Counted from the first letter of the stretch, positions 41,768 through 50,837 are shown. The stretch: DNA of 64,000 nucleotides from Nocardia lijiangensis NBRC 108240 (GCF_001613045.1 NZ_BDBP01000039.1:22619-86618), one strand, 5' to 3'. The notes: generated by a model not told the origin, from the sequence alone. Made by a program: numbers and translations.

Positions 41768-43678
41768 TCACCGCGACGGCAAGCGGCTGACCATCGGCGC
41801 GAGGGCGGCGTCCACGAGCGGACACAGCTGTTCTCGCTTGCGTTGCGGATCGGCGAGTTCCACGGTGAGCACTTCGACGAAAGTGTCACCCAGCGAACGG
41901 AACCGGTACATCCGCGCGCACTGATTCAGGGTGGTGAAGTCCTCGTCGAACACCACGATCCCGTCGCCGAGGTCCACCGGCTTCGACAGCAGCGACAGGT
42001 CTCCCGTGCGCAGCTGCGCGAGCGTGACCCGCAGCCGCGCACCGCCCGGCCATCGGCACTCGTGCGCCGCCGACAGCGCGCCCTGTCCCGTCACGCCCAG
42101 CGCCGACAACTCCGAATCACGAACCAGCGCACAGGGATCCACGGACGACAGCGATTGCGCCGCCGCCGGGTCGCGGGGCAGCTCGCCCAGTGTCGCGGTC
42201 AAGCTCGTGAGCGTGTGTTCGGCCAACGCGCAGTCACCGCGCGCGGCCGTGTCGACGACGATGCCCAGCCGCCGCGCCGCCGGGCCGTTGTCGACGCCGA
42301 GGGCGCAGTCGGCGCCGCGCCGCACCTGTGCCAAGCCGTTGACGATGCGACCGGTCGCGGTGAACCCCTCCGTGGCCGCCCCGAGAGTGAGGGTCATCCG
42401 GCCCGCGGCGGAGGAGCCGTCGCACCCCCAGGCCGAGGTCGGTTGCCACACCCAGGAATCCGCGGCCATCGGGGCGCCGCCCATCACGTCGGCGGGCAGT
42501 GTCGGGCCGAGCGCCGCCCGCAGCCACGCGCAGGCGTCGACTCCGCGCAGCTGCGCCGCGTCGGGGACGGTCGCGGTCGGACCGGCCGCCGCGGGCGTTG
42601 AGACGGCGTCGTTTCCCCCGCGCAGGGTGAACGCCGTCACCCCGGCCGCGAGCGCGAGCGCGACGACACCGAACACCACTGCCAGGCGAGCGTTCACGCG
42701 CCGTCTCGGCGGGGTCGGCGCGACGACGGGAAGCGGCCGGTGCTGAGGCCCGCCGGTGAGCGCCGACCCTGTGATGACCTGGGTCGCCTCCGGGTCGGCG
42801 ACCGCCTGCGTCAGACGCGCGCCGCGTGCCTCGATCTCGGCATGCACCGCCGCGGGCCACGGCCGCGCTTGCACCGGAAGGACCCCGAGGTAGTCCAGGA
42901 TCCGGGCGGGCGTCGGCCGATCGTCCTGGTGTTTGCGCAGGCACCAGCCGACCAGGTCCCGCAGCTCGGACGGCACCAGGTCGAGCTCGGCCTCGCGATG
43001 CACGACGTTGAACATGGTGTACGGGGCCGAGGCGGCGGCGAACGGGTTCTCGCCGGTCGCGGCCATGAACAGCAGCGTGCCCAGCGAGAAGATGTCGCTC
43101 GCGCCGGTCAGCGGTTCGCCGGTCGCCTGTTCCGGCGACATGTAGGCGGGCGATCCGATCAGCGCACCGGCCTCGGTGAGCCCGCCGGCCTCGGTGGGCT
43201 GGGCGATGCCGAAGTCGATCACCCGGGGACCGTCGGCGGCGAGAATCACGTTGGCGGGCTTGAGGTCCCGATGGATCAGGCCGGTGCCGTGGATGGAATG
43301 CAGCGCCGAGGCCAGGCCCGAGGCCAAGATGCGCACGGCGGGCGGCGGCAGCGGTCCGAAGTCGTCGACCGCGCGATCCAGCGGCACCCCGGAGATGAAC
43401 ACCGACGCCAGCCAGGGGGCCGGACCGGTCAGCTGGAAGTCGATGAGCGCGGCGGTGAACGCGCCGGACACACGCGTCGAGACCCTGATCTCGCGCTCGA
43501 ATCGCGCGCGGTACTCGGCATCGTCGACCAGGTGCGGATGGATCTGCTTGATCGCGACGAAGCGGCCGTCCGGGCCGACGCCGAGCAGAACCCGCCCCAT
43601 TCCGCCCGCGCCGAGCACCCCGAGGATGCGGTAGCGACCGATCACGGTCGGCTCGTTCGGCGACATCGGCTCGATCAC
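41768..43678 (-). CDS. Membrane Ser/Thr protein kinase with DUF3558-like sensor domains (first of operon)
   Basis: A 636-aa protein. The GTG at 43678 is chosen because GGGGAG lies eight bases upstream; the frame extends to 43762. The kinase domain is complete: GAGGMGRVLLG, AIKQIHPHL (K44), IHRDLKPANVI (D138), VIDFGIAQ (D155), GSPAYMSPEQATGE. The membrane segment is VVFGVVALALAAGVTAFTL (about 352-372). The outer part has DACAWLRAALGPTLP and later DPCALVRDSELSALG, the same two-domain plan as its neighbours, and each domain has further Cys. It is the first gene of a minus-strand operon of four; 98 bases separate it from the lipoprotein. Confidence 0.9.
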   Translation of the reverse strand: MIEPMSPNEPTVIGRYRILGVLGAGGMGRVLLGVGPDGRFVAIKQIHPHLVDDAEYRARFEREIRVSTRVSGAFTAALIDFQLTGPAPWLASVFISGVPLDRAVDDFGPLPPPAVRILASGLASALHSIHGTGLIHRDLKPANVILAADGPRVIDFGIAQPTEAGGLTEAGALIGSPAYMSPEQATGEPLTGASDIFSLGTLLFMAATGENPFAAASAPYTMFNVVHREAELDLVPSELRDLVGWCLRKHQDDRPTPARILDYLGVLPVQARPWPAAVHAEIEARGARLTQAVADPEATQVITGSALTGGPQHRPLPVVAPTPPRRRVNARLAVVFGVVALALAAGVTAFTLRGGNDAVSTPAAAGPTATVPDAAQLRGVDACAWLRAALGPTLPADVMGGAPMAADSWVWQPTSAWGCDGSSAAGRMTLTLGAATEGFTATGRIVNGLAQVRRGADCALGVDNGPAARRLGIVVDTAARGDCALAEHTLTSLTATLGELPRDPAAAQSLSSVDPCALVRDSELSALGVTGQGALSAAHECRWPGGARLRVTLAQLRTGDLSLLSKPVDLGDGIVVFDEDFTTLNQCARMYRFRSLGDTFVEVLTVELADPQRKREQLCPLVDAALAPMVSRLPSR

Positions 43679-43917
43679 GACGGCGACTCCCCATTCCCCC
43701 GCCCGCTCCCGCGGGTCTACCGGCACGACGACACCGCGGCGCGTCGGCCGTGAAACTAGCACTCCGCGCCCGGTGTCACCATCGCGCGAACGCCCGATCC
43801 TGTGACCAATCGCACCGCTCGGCGCCCTTAAGCGGCGGTCGAGACGGGTGGCACACTGGAGGCGTCAGATAACCCGGGGACCCGCCAGGGCCTCGAGGCG
43901 ACAATACGAAAGGGACG

Positions 43918-44778
43918 ATGATGTCCGTATCCGATGCGGAAACCCCTGCCTACGGCGCGGCTGGAGCCGAGACCAAGAAGGCACGGCGCAAGACGCGAGT
44001 CCCCCACCTTCAGCAGATGAAGGCCGACGGTGAGCGCTGGGCGATGCTCACCGCCTACGACTACTCCTCGGCCCGCCTCTTCGAAGAGGCGGGCATTCCG
44101 GTGCTCCTGGTCGGCGACTCCGCCGCCAACGTGGTGTACGGGTACGACACCACGGTGCCGATCACCGTGGACGAGCTGATCCCGCTGGTGCGCGGCGTGG
44201 TGCGCGGCGCTCCGCACGCGCTGGTGGTGGCCGATCTGCCGTTCGGCACCTACGAGTCCTCCCCGCAGCAGGCGCTGGCGACGGCGACGCGGTTCATGAA
44301 GGAGGGCGGCGCGCACGCGGTGAAGCTGGAGGGCGGCGAGCGGGTCGCCGAGCAGATCGCGATGATCACCGCGGCGGGCATCCCGGTGATGGCGCACATC
44401 GGCTTCACCCCGCAGAGCGTCAACACCCTCGGCGGCTTCCGTGTCCAGGGCCGCGGCGACGGCGCCGAGCAGCTCATCGCCGACGCCATCGCGGTGCAGG
44501 AGGCGGGCGCGTTCTCGGTGGTGATGGAGATGGTTCCCGCCGAGCTGGCCGGGCAGGTCACCCGCAAGCTGACCATCCCGACCGTTGGCATCGGCGCGGG
44601 CGCCGAGTGCGACGCCCAGGTGCTGGTCTGGCAGGACATGGCGGGCTACACCAGCGGCAAGACCGCCAAGTTCGTCAAGCGGTTCGCCGAGGTCGGCGAC
44701 CAATTGCGCACGGCGGCAGCGACCTACGCCGACGAGGTGCGCCGCGGCGTCTTCCCCGCCGCCGAGCACAGCTTCTGA
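43918..44778 (+). CDS. panB: Ketopantoate hydroxymethyltransferase
   Basis: A 286-aa protein from ATG 43918, with AAAGGGACG upstream. It transfers a hydroxymethyl group from methylene-tetrahydrofolate to ketoisovalerate, the first step of pantothenate and CoA synthesis. Family marks: AMLTAYDYSSARLFEEAGIP, LLVGDSAANVVYGYDTT (Mg-binding Asp), ADLPFGTYESSPQQAL, AVKLEGGE (Glu base/Lys), MAHIGFTPQSV, and VGIGAGAECDAQVLVWQDM. Full length, cytoplasmic decamer in relatives. The N-terminus has a basic extension of about 20 residues. Confidence 0.97.
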   Translation: MMSVSDAETPAYGAAGAETKKARRKTRVPHLQQMKADGERWAMLTAYDYSSARLFEEAGIPVLLVGDSAANVVYGYDTTVPITVDELIPLVRGVVRGAPHALVVADLPFGTYESSPQQALATATRFMKEGGAHAVKLEGGERVAEQIAMITAAGIPVMAHIGFTPQSVNTLGGFRVQGRGDGAEQLIADAIAVQEAGAFSVVMEMVPAELAGQVTRKLTIPTVGIGAGAECDAQVLVWQDMAGYTSGKTAKFVKRFAEVGDQLRTAAATYADEVRRGVFPAAEHSF

Positions 44779-44786
44779 TCGAACGA

Positions 44787-44828
44787 CCGGTCGAGCGGCG
44801 CGGGCTTCCCGTCGCGCCGCTCGACCGG
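44787..44828 (+). terminator. Perfect 16-bp hairpin after panB
   Basis: CCGGTCGAGCGGCGCG (44787-44802) pairs exactly with 44813-44828 around a 10-base loop, eight bases past the panB stop. Confidence 0.8.
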
Positions 44829-44943
44829 CCTCGCTGCCCGTCACCTGGGGGCCGCCTCGGTGCGGAAACCGAGCGGTACGGGCCGCTCACAGCAAACAAT
44901 GGCAGACTCGATGCCGACATTCTCGACACGAGCAGAGGTACCG

Positions 44944-45390
44944 ATGCCGCACCGCCGTTGGATTTCCCGTAGCACTTCGCTGGTGGTCGCCGCGTTCGCC
45001 GCCGTGACACTCGCCGCGTGCGGAACGAACGGGAACCCCGAGCCCACCGGGAGCACCGGAACGACCACCTCGGCGCCCGCGTCGGCGACCACGACCGCCC
45101 AGGGCACCGGCACCCAGAAGCCGACGACCGAGGTCACCGACGCCGCCGCCAAGCAGCTGTGCGACGCGATCCGGCCCGAACTGTCCAACTTCCGGGTGCA
45201 GGGCCCGACGCTGGGTCGGATCGGCCTCAATCTGATCGTCCACCCGTGGGGTCTGCAGAACGGCATCGACGTGCTCGGCAACAAGGCCGTCGTCGACACC
45301 GTCACCGTCAAGAGCTGCCCGGACGTGCACCAGCAGGCCATCGAGGCGCTACAGACGCCGGACCTGGCCTCGATCATCGTGGGCCTGTGA
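44944..45390 (+). CDS. Small lipoprotein of unknown function
   Basis: A 148-aa protein from ATG 44944, with AGAGG upstream; an earlier reading from 44860 is not needed. Lipobox LAAC (Cys about 26). A Thr/Ser/Gly-rich linker (about 40 residues, GSTGTTTSAPASATTTAQ) precedes a folded domain of about 75 residues with two Cys (AAKQLCDAIRPEL and VKSCPDVHQQ). It looks anchored on the outer membrane face. It overlaps the prolyl aminopeptidase start by one base (TGATG), so the two genes are coupled. Confidence 0.75.
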   Translation: MPHRRWISRSTSLVVAAFAAVTLAACGTNGNPEPTGSTGTTTSAPASATTTAQGTGTQKPTTEVTDAAAKQLCDAIRPELSNFRVQGPTLGRIGLNLIVHPWGLQNGIDVLGNKAVVDTVTVKSCPDVHQQAIEALQTPDLASIIVGL

Positions 45391-46352
45391 TGCGCACCCT
45401 CTACCCACCGATCGAGCCGTACGAATCGGGCCTGCTCGACGTGGGTGACGGCCAGTCGGTGTACTGGGAGGTCAGCGGCAACCCCGAGGGCAAGCCGGTG
45501 GTGTTCCTGCACGGCGGCCCCGGCGGCGGCACCGCACCGTTCCACCGGCAGTTCTTCGATCCCTCGGCCTATCGCATCGTGCTGTTCGACCAGCGCGGCT
45601 GCGGGCGGTCCACACCGCACATCGCCGACGGCGCCGACCTCGCGCACAACACGACCTGGCATCTGGTCGCCGACATCGAGGCGCTGCGCGAGCATCTCGG
45701 CGTCGACCGGTGGCAGGTGTTCGGCGGCTCGTGGGGCTCCACGCTGGCGCTGGCGTACGCGCAGAAGCACCCGGAGCGCGTCACCGAGCTGGTGCTGCGC
45801 GGCATCTTCCTGTTGCGGCGCAAGGAAATCGACTGGTACTACAACGGCGCCGCGGGCAACGTCTATCCGGACGAGTGGGAGAAGTTCCTGGCACCGGTGC
45901 CGGAGTCCGAACGCGACGGCGATCTGGTCGAGGCGTACCACCGGCTGCTGCACTCCCCCGATCCCGAGGTCGCCACGGCGGCCGCGATCGCGTGGTCGGT
46001 GTGGGAGGGCGCCACCAGTTCGCTACTGCCGCACCCGGATCGAGTCGCCGAAACCGGTGAGCCGCGGTTCGCGCTGGCGTTCGCGCGCATCGAAAACCAC
46101 TACTTCCGGCACGGCGGTTTCCTGACCGAAGGGCAGCTGCTGCGGGATGTCGGCGTCCTCTCGCATCTGCCGGTCGTCATCGTGCAGGGCCGCCACGACA
46201 TCGTCTGCCCGGCCGTGAGCGCCTGGGATCTGCACCGCGCCTGGCCCGGTTCGCAACTACACATCGTCGACGACGCGGGCCACGCGGCCAACGAGCCCGG
46301 CATCGTCGACCGGCTGGTCCAAGCCACCGACGACTTCGCGAAGGTGAGCTGA
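45390..46352 (+). CDS. pip: Prolyl aminopeptidase (proline iminopeptidase)
   Basis: A 320-aa protein, ATG 45390 overlapping the lipoprotein stop. It removes N-terminal proline from peptides. S33-family marks: VFLHGGPGGGTAPFHRQFFD (oxyanion), LFDQRGCGRSTPH, nucleophile FGGSWGSTLALAYAQ (Ser), LRGIFLLRRKEIDWYY, acid in VQGRHDIVCP, and His in DDAGHAAN. The substrate-binding cap (NVYPDEWEKFLAPVP, AWSVWEGATSS) is typical. No signal peptide, so cytoplasmic. Full length. Confidence 0.95.
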   Translation: MRTLYPPIEPYESGLLDVGDGQSVYWEVSGNPEGKPVVFLHGGPGGGTAPFHRQFFDPSAYRIVLFDQRGCGRSTPHIADGADLAHNTTWHLVADIEALREHLGVDRWQVFGGSWGSTLALAYAQKHPERVTELVLRGIFLLRRKEIDWYYNGAAGNVYPDEWEKFLAPVPESERDGDLVEAYHRLLHSPDPEVATAAAIAWSVWEGATSSLLPHPDRVAETGEPRFALAFARIENHYFRHGGFLTEGQLLRDVGVLSHLPVVIVQGRHDIVCPAVSAWDLHRAWPGSQLHIVDDAGHAANEPGIVDRLVQATDDFAKVS

Positions 46353-46355
46353 GCC

Positions 46356-47231
46356 ATGGTGGCCGCTGCCGGAGACGCCCTCATCGCCGCGCTGCGCGAC
46401 GATGTCGACCGGCTGCTGGCCGCCGAGCCCGATGTGCGCGCGGACGCGCCGGATTCGGTCCATCAGATGCGGGTCGCCACGCGGCGGCTGCGCAGTGTGC
46501 TGCGCTCGTATCGCAGCCTGTTCCGCAAGGAACCCGCCGCCGAGATCGGCGCGGAGCTGAGATGGCTGGCCGCGCTGCTCGGTGTCGCCCGCGACGCGGA
46601 GGTGCGGGCCGATCGCTTCGCCGACCTGCTCAGCGAGCACGGCGACGAGGTGCCGGACGCCGACGTGGTGACCGACCGGCTGGTGGCGGCCGAACGCGCG
46701 CGCTACGACGCCGCGCACGCCGAGGTGCTCGCCGCGCTCGACACCGACCGCTACCGCGCGCTGCGCAAGCGCCTGACCCACTGGCGCACCGAACCGCCGC
46801 TGCGGCCCACCCGCGCCGCGGTGCCCGCCACGGATTTCTTCGGCGTGGTGTTGCTGCGCGATCACGAGCGGCTGGACGCGCTCATCCGGCACGAGCCGTC
46901 GGTGCCAGGGGCCGAACGCATCGAGACGCTGCACGATATCCGCAAGAGCGCCAAGCGTTTACGGTATTCCAGCGAGGCCGCCGAAAAGATCATCGGTGAC
47001 TCCGCCGCCGATCTCGGCCATCGCGCCAAGCGCTTGCAGACCGTGCTCGGCGACCACCGCGACGCGATCGAATCCGGCGAGGCGATCATCGAGCGGGCGG
47101 CGCAAGCCGAAGCAGCGGGCGAAGACACCACCACCTACCGCCGCCTCACCGCGGCCGAGCACACCGCCGCCGACCGCGCCCTGGCGCGCTACCCCGAAGC
47201 CGCCGAAGCACTCTCGACCAGCCTCTGGTAA
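46356..47231 (+). CDS. CHAD-domain protein
   Basis: A 291-aa protein starting three bases after the pip stop, with AAGGTGAG upstream. CHAD domains are all-helical and bind polyphosphate through conserved His and Lys/Arg. Marks: PDSVHQMRVATRRLRSVLR (first helix, H-x-M-R-V-x-x-R-R), AVPATDFF, and LHDIRKSAKRLRYSSEAAE (second half, H-x-x-R-K-x-x-K-x-x-R-Y). The mycobacterial neighbour of panB (Rv2226) carries an N-terminal CYTH triphosphate-hydrolase domain as well; that part is missing here. Confidence 0.92.
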   Translation: MVAAAGDALIAALRDDVDRLLAAEPDVRADAPDSVHQMRVATRRLRSVLRSYRSLFRKEPAAEIGAELRWLAALLGVARDAEVRADRFADLLSEHGDEVPDADVVTDRLVAAERARYDAAHAEVLAALDTDRYRALRKRLTHWRTEPPLRPTRAAVPATDFFGVVLLRDHERLDALIRHEPSVPGAERIETLHDIRKSAKRLRYSSEAAEKIIGDSAADLGHRAKRLQTVLGDHRDAIESGEAIIERAAQAEAAGEDTTTYRRLTAAEHTAADRALARYPEAAEALSTSLW

Positions 47232-47266
47232 ACCCCAGCCGTCCCGCAACACTTCGCACCCCGTCT

Positions 47267-47304
47267 ACACCCTTCGCAGCGCGTACAACCGCTGCGAGGG
47301 GTGT
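47267..47304. repeat. Hairpin of the CTTCGCAG family, convergent terminator
   Basis: ACACCCTTCGCAGCG pairs with CGCTGCGAGGGGTGT (one G-T pair) around CGTACAAC. It matches the hairpin at 34191-34230 along most of its length. It lies between the CHAD and RNB gene ends. Confidence 0.75.
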
Positions 47305-47322
47305 GAACGGTCTGCGAGGACT

Positions 47323-48759
47323 TCAGGCGACGAAGGCGAAGCCGATCTTGCGGGTGACCGGGTCGGCGCGGGTCAGGCGGACGCGGACGGCCGCGCCTTC
47401 GGGCGAGGTGCCGGTGCAGGGGCCGAGTACCGGTGGGTCGGCGATGAAGACCTCCGCGGGGCGGTTGCCGTTGGACTCGCGGACGACCACGGCATCGAAC
47501 TCGGCGTCGGGGCGTTGGGCGAGCAGGGTGGCCTCGGTGAGGTCGATGCAGGCACGGTCCACCTTGCCGGAGACTCCGTCGGTGCGCTTCATGGTGTCGA
47601 CGGTCGGATCCAGTCCGTCCCGAACCCATTGCGGCACCGGGACGCCCGCGCAGTGCGCCAGGCAGATCTCGGTGGCGAAGCGGTCGGCGAGGCGGCGCAG
47701 CGGAGCCGTCACGTGGGCGTAGGGGGCGCCGATCGCGCCGTGCGCCACATCCTCCGGCTCCGATCCGTTCACCACGGTGTAGGCGGCGCCGCGCAGCAGG
47801 CCGGTGGTCTCCGACATGAGCACCAGGGCGGCGGGGGTGTTGGGGTCGAGCCCGGCCAGCATGCGGCCCACCGGCTGATCCGCGGGCCATGCCACGCCCA
47901 GCGCCGCGGCGGTGCGGCGCAGGGACGCGACGGCGGATTCAGCGGGCGGCGGCATGGTGCGCAGCAGGCCGATCCGCTGCCCTCCGGTGTCGGCGCCGTC
48001 GAGCATGATGCGCGCCGCGCACATGCCGGTCAGCAGGGAGACCTGCTCGTTCCAGTCGTCGGCCGCGGTGCGCGGCTCCAGGACGAGCCGCCAGTGTCCG
48101 TCGTTCGCGTCGTCGCGGATGACGCTCTGAGCGGGCAGTCGCAGCCCGATCGCGCCGCGGGCCAGCCCGGCCTCGATGCGCCGCGTGCCGAATTCCGGCA
48201 GGGCTGCGATCGAGGGGTGCAGCCGGCCCGCGTCGGCGTCGGCTTGGACGCCCGCGTAGTCGAGTCGCGCGCGGGAGCGGACGGTCGCACGCGCCACCGA
48301 CCAGGTCCGCGGTTCGGCGTTCTCGTCGAGTTCGATGGTCCACAGGGCCGCGGGCCTGGTCTGCTCGGGCAGCAGGCTCGCCGCGCCCTCCGAGAGCACG
48401 GGCGGGTGCAACGGCACCGTGCCGTCCGGGAGGTAGTAAGTCTGGCCCCTCGCGCCCGATTCTCTGGCGAGCGCACCGTCGGGGGCGATCACGGCGCCGA
48501 CGTCGGCGATCGCGTAGTGCAGGGTGAAACCGGAGGCGCTGCGCTCCAGGTGGAGGGCTTGGTCGAGGTCCATGGCGCCCGGCGGGTCGATCGTCACCAG
48601 CTCGATATCGGTGCGATCGATCCGGTCGCCCGCGAACGCGTCCACCGCGTCGCGGGCTTCCACGGCGGCCTCGGCGGGGTACGCCGAGGCCAAACCGAAT
48701 TCGGATCGGATGGCGCCGAAATCGACCGGCGCCGAGATGATCCGCTGGTGCAGTTCCAC
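47323..48759 (-). CDS. RNB-domain ribonuclease (RNase II/R family)
   Basis: A 478-aa protein. The GTG at 48759 (VELHQRIISAPVDFG) is a likely start; upstream codons overlap the next gene. RNB catalytic region: VTIDPPGAMDLDQALHLER (the Asp cluster D-P-x-x-A-x-D-L-D-Q-A), FTLHYAIADVGAVIAPD, TYYLPDGTVPLHPPVLSEGA, LLPEQTRPAALW, then the nuclease core and YAHVTAPLRRLADRFATE. It lacks the N-terminal cold-shock domains of RNase R and has a short C-terminal beta domain, as usual in actinobacterial members. It degrades RNA 3' to 5'. Confidence 0.9.
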   Translation of the reverse strand: MELHQRIISAPVDFGAIRSEFGLASAYPAEAAVEARDAVDAFAGDRIDRTDIELVTIDPPGAMDLDQALHLERSASGFTLHYAIADVGAVIAPDGALARESGARGQTYYLPDGTVPLHPPVLSEGAASLLPEQTRPAALWTIELDENAEPRTWSVARATVRSRARLDYAGVQADADAGRLHPSIAALPEFGTRRIEAGLARGAIGLRLPAQSVIRDDANDGHWRLVLEPRTAADDWNEQVSLLTGMCAARIMLDGADTGGQRIGLLRTMPPPAESAVASLRRTAAALGVAWPADQPVGRMLAGLDPNTPAALVLMSETTGLLRGAAYTVVNGSEPEDVAHGAIGAPYAHVTAPLRRLADRFATEICLAHCAGVPVPQWVRDGLDPTVDTMKRTDGVSGKVDRACIDLTEATLLAQRPDAEFDAVVVRESNGNRPAEVFIADPPVLGPCTGTSPEGAAVRVRLTRADPVTRKIGFAFVA

Positions 48760-48770
48760 GTAGAAATACG

Positions 48771-49103
48771 TTACTGCAGTGCCAGCATCGTGCCGTTCAG
48801 CTCGTTGAACGGACCGAACACCGTGAACGTCACCCGACCTGTCGGATACGTCGCGGACAGGTCGGCCGCGGCATCGAGCGCCTCGCCGAACGAGGACGCC
48901 GACGGATGCGGAAGACCGGCAATTGTCAGGCCGAAATTGTTCTCGGCCACCCACTTGGTGTCGGCGGGACTGAGGTCGACCTGCACCCCGCCGGGAAGCG
49001 GAGTCAGCGCGACCGCATTGGCGGACCCGGCGCCCAGGGCGGCGAAAACCGATGCGGCCCCGGCGATGAGCGCGCCGGCGACCAGTGAACGAACTACCCG
49101 CAT
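48771..49103 (-). CDS. Small secreted protein of unknown function
   Basis: A 110-aa protein. Signal peptide with Arg start (RVVRSLVAGALIAGAASV) and cleavage near GSANAVA. The mature part is about 80 residues, no Cys, beta-rich: LTPLPGGVQVDLSPADTKWV, then GRVTFTVFGPFNELNG. Such short exported proteins are common in nocardiae; the family is unknown. It ends 11 bases before the RNB GTG and is probably in the same transcript. Confidence 0.75.
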   Translation of the reverse strand: MRVVRSLVAGALIAGAASVFAALGAGSANAVALTPLPGGVQVDLSPADTKWVAENNFGLTIAGLPHPSASSFGEALDAAADLSATYPTGRVTFTVFGPFNELNGTMLALQ

Positions 49104-49340
49104 AGAGTTGAGACCTGCTTCCGCAATCGAAGTATGAATGGCCCGTTGCAGCCCGGCATCGGGCCTGCCAACGGCGACTACTGTATGACGAAGGTCACGA
49201 TCTAGCCAGTTCCGTACAAACCGCCCGGCCCGGCTCGTCGTGTCGCGCCGGACTGCTAGGGTTCGGGGCCGGTGCGGGCCGTGATCTCACCGCCCATTCC
49301 GAAGTGACCCCGTACGTCGACAATTGGGAGTTATGCACTG

Positions 49341-49433
49341 ATGTCATCGATCATCTTCGACTACCTCATGCCGCTGCTCGGCCCCGAGCAGGCTGCCTAC
49401 TGGGCGCAGGTCTTCATGGTCGATCCCACCTGA
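49341..49433 (+). CDS. Candidate 30-residue peptide
   Basis: ATG 49341 with GGGAG ten bases upstream opens MSSIIFDYLMPLLGPEQAAY and ends WAQVFMVDPT, then TGA. It is amphipathic and has two Trp/Tyr near the end. A perfect 12-bp hairpin follows 24 bases later, so start site, frame and terminator line up as a small gene. It could also be an unused frame, as it is too short for statistics. Confidence 0.4.
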   Translation: MSSIIFDYLMPLLGPEQAAYWAQVFMVDPT

Positions 49434-49457
49434 TCTCACAGAGAACGCCACACGCCC

Positions 49458-49491
49458 GTCGCCTTCCGTTAACCACACGGAAGGCGACTTT
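49458..49491 (+). terminator. Rho-independent terminator after the 30-codon ORF
   Basis: GTCGCCTTCCGT (49458-49469) pairs exactly with ACGGAAGGCGAC (49477-49488), followed by TTT. Confidence 0.75.
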
Positions 49492-49504
49492 CGTCGGGTG
49501 CCGC

Positions 49505-49510
49505 TAGCAT
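49505..49510 (+). promoter_or_regulatory. -10 element TAGCAT, probable leaderless start
   Basis: TAGCAT ends eight bases before the GTG at 49519; no ribosome-binding site is present. Confidence 0.5.
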
Positions 49511-49518
49511 CCCGCACC

Positions 49519-49911
49519 GTGAGAAGAACTTCCGCCGCCATCGCGGTCAGCACTGCCCTCTTCGCCCTGCTCGTGGCAGGTTGCAGCAGCGACGACAAGG
49601 CCACCGACGCGACGTCCGCCACCTCCGCTGCCGCTTCCCCCGCCGCCCAGCCCAACGGCGCCGCCGTGCCCGACAGCGCCAAGGCGGGCATGTTCGTGGT
49701 GAGCTACCGCAGCGCCTTCCCGAAGCTGGCCGACGGCCGCAGCGACGCGCAGGTCGCCGACATCTTCACCGGCACGTGCAAGGACATCAAGGACGGCAAG
49801 GCCGAGGACGCCGTCGTCCAGGGCATCGTCGAGCGCACCAAGTCCGGCCCGGCCACCGCGACCAAGGAAGAAGCGCAGGCCATCTACACCACGGCCAAGT
49901 ACCTCTGCTGA
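49519..49911 (+). CDS. DUF732-type lipoprotein
   Basis: A 130-aa protein, GTG start at 49519. Lipobox LVAGC (Cys about 22), then an Ala/Thr/Ser linker and a helical domain of about 80 residues: SYRSAFPKLADGRSDAQV, FTGTCKDIKDGK with Cys, and YTTAKYLC with Cys at the end. The small two-Cys helical domain is the DUF732 pattern of actinobacterial exported proteins. Function unknown. Start chosen because it follows the -10 element and gives a clean signal peptide. Confidence 0.8.
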   Translation: MRRTSAAIAVSTALFALLVAGCSSDDKATDATSATSAAASPAAQPNGAAVPDSAKAGMFVVSYRSAFPKLADGRSDAQVADIFTGTCKDIKDGKAEDAVVQGIVERTKSGPATATKEEAQAIYTTAKYLC

Positions 49912-50083
49912 GCCCCGCCGACGCGGGCCGCACGTGAACGGCGCGCGGTCCGCTCAGCGGACCGACCGGTGGTCAGCGACCCCCTTGCCAGTGCTTAATC
50001 GAGACGCCGCTTCGCTCCCGCGAGTGACAACCCGCCCGCGACGTAGCGGCGACCCGGTTGATCGACGAGTCGAGGGGAGAAGT

Positions 50084-50344
50084 ATGAAACGCACCAGCCT
50101 GCGCACTGCTTTCGCAGCAGCGGCCATCACGACATCTCTGATTCTCGGTTCCGGCGGGGCGATCGCGGCCCCAGATCCCGCGCCCGTCGCGCCCGTGAGC
50201 GAGTTGGCTCCCGCACTGCCGGTCCAGCCCGCCGGATTGGGATTGACCTTCGTGTGGCTCGGCCCGCTCGCGCCGGTGGTCGCGGGCTTCCTCTGCATAC
50301 CCACGGTCTTGGTCCCGCCCGCCTTCCCAGTCTGCTTGGTCTGA
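50084..50344 (+). CDS. Small secreted hydrophobic protein
   Basis: An 86-aa protein at ATG 50084, with GAGGGGAGAAGT upstream. Signal peptide (RTAFAAAAITTSLILGSGG, cleaved near AIAAPDP). The mature part is Pro-rich, then strongly hydrophobic (LTFVWLGPLAPVVAGFLC) with two Cys, so it may stay in the membrane. Family unknown. Confidence 0.65.
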   Translation: MKRTSLRTAFAAAAITTSLILGSGGAIAAPDPAPVAPVSELAPALPVQPAGLGLTFVWLGPLAPVVAGFLCIPTVLVPPAFPVCLV

Positions 50345-50365
50345 TTCACCGAGCTCTGGCGAGTG

Positions 50366-50406
50366 CATTCGGCGCCCGCGATCACGCGAATCGCGGGCGC
50401 CGAGTG
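50366..50406. terminator. Strong hairpin shared by rnpB and the small secreted gene
   Basis: CATTCGGCGCCCGCGAT pairs with ATCGCGGGCGCCGAGTG (one G-T pair) around CACGCGA. It lies just past the rnpB 3' end and the plus-strand gene at 50344. Confidence 0.8.
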
Positions 50407-50410
50407 CGGC

Positions 50411-50828
<418 letters not shown>

Positions 50829-50837
50829 GCGCGTGCA

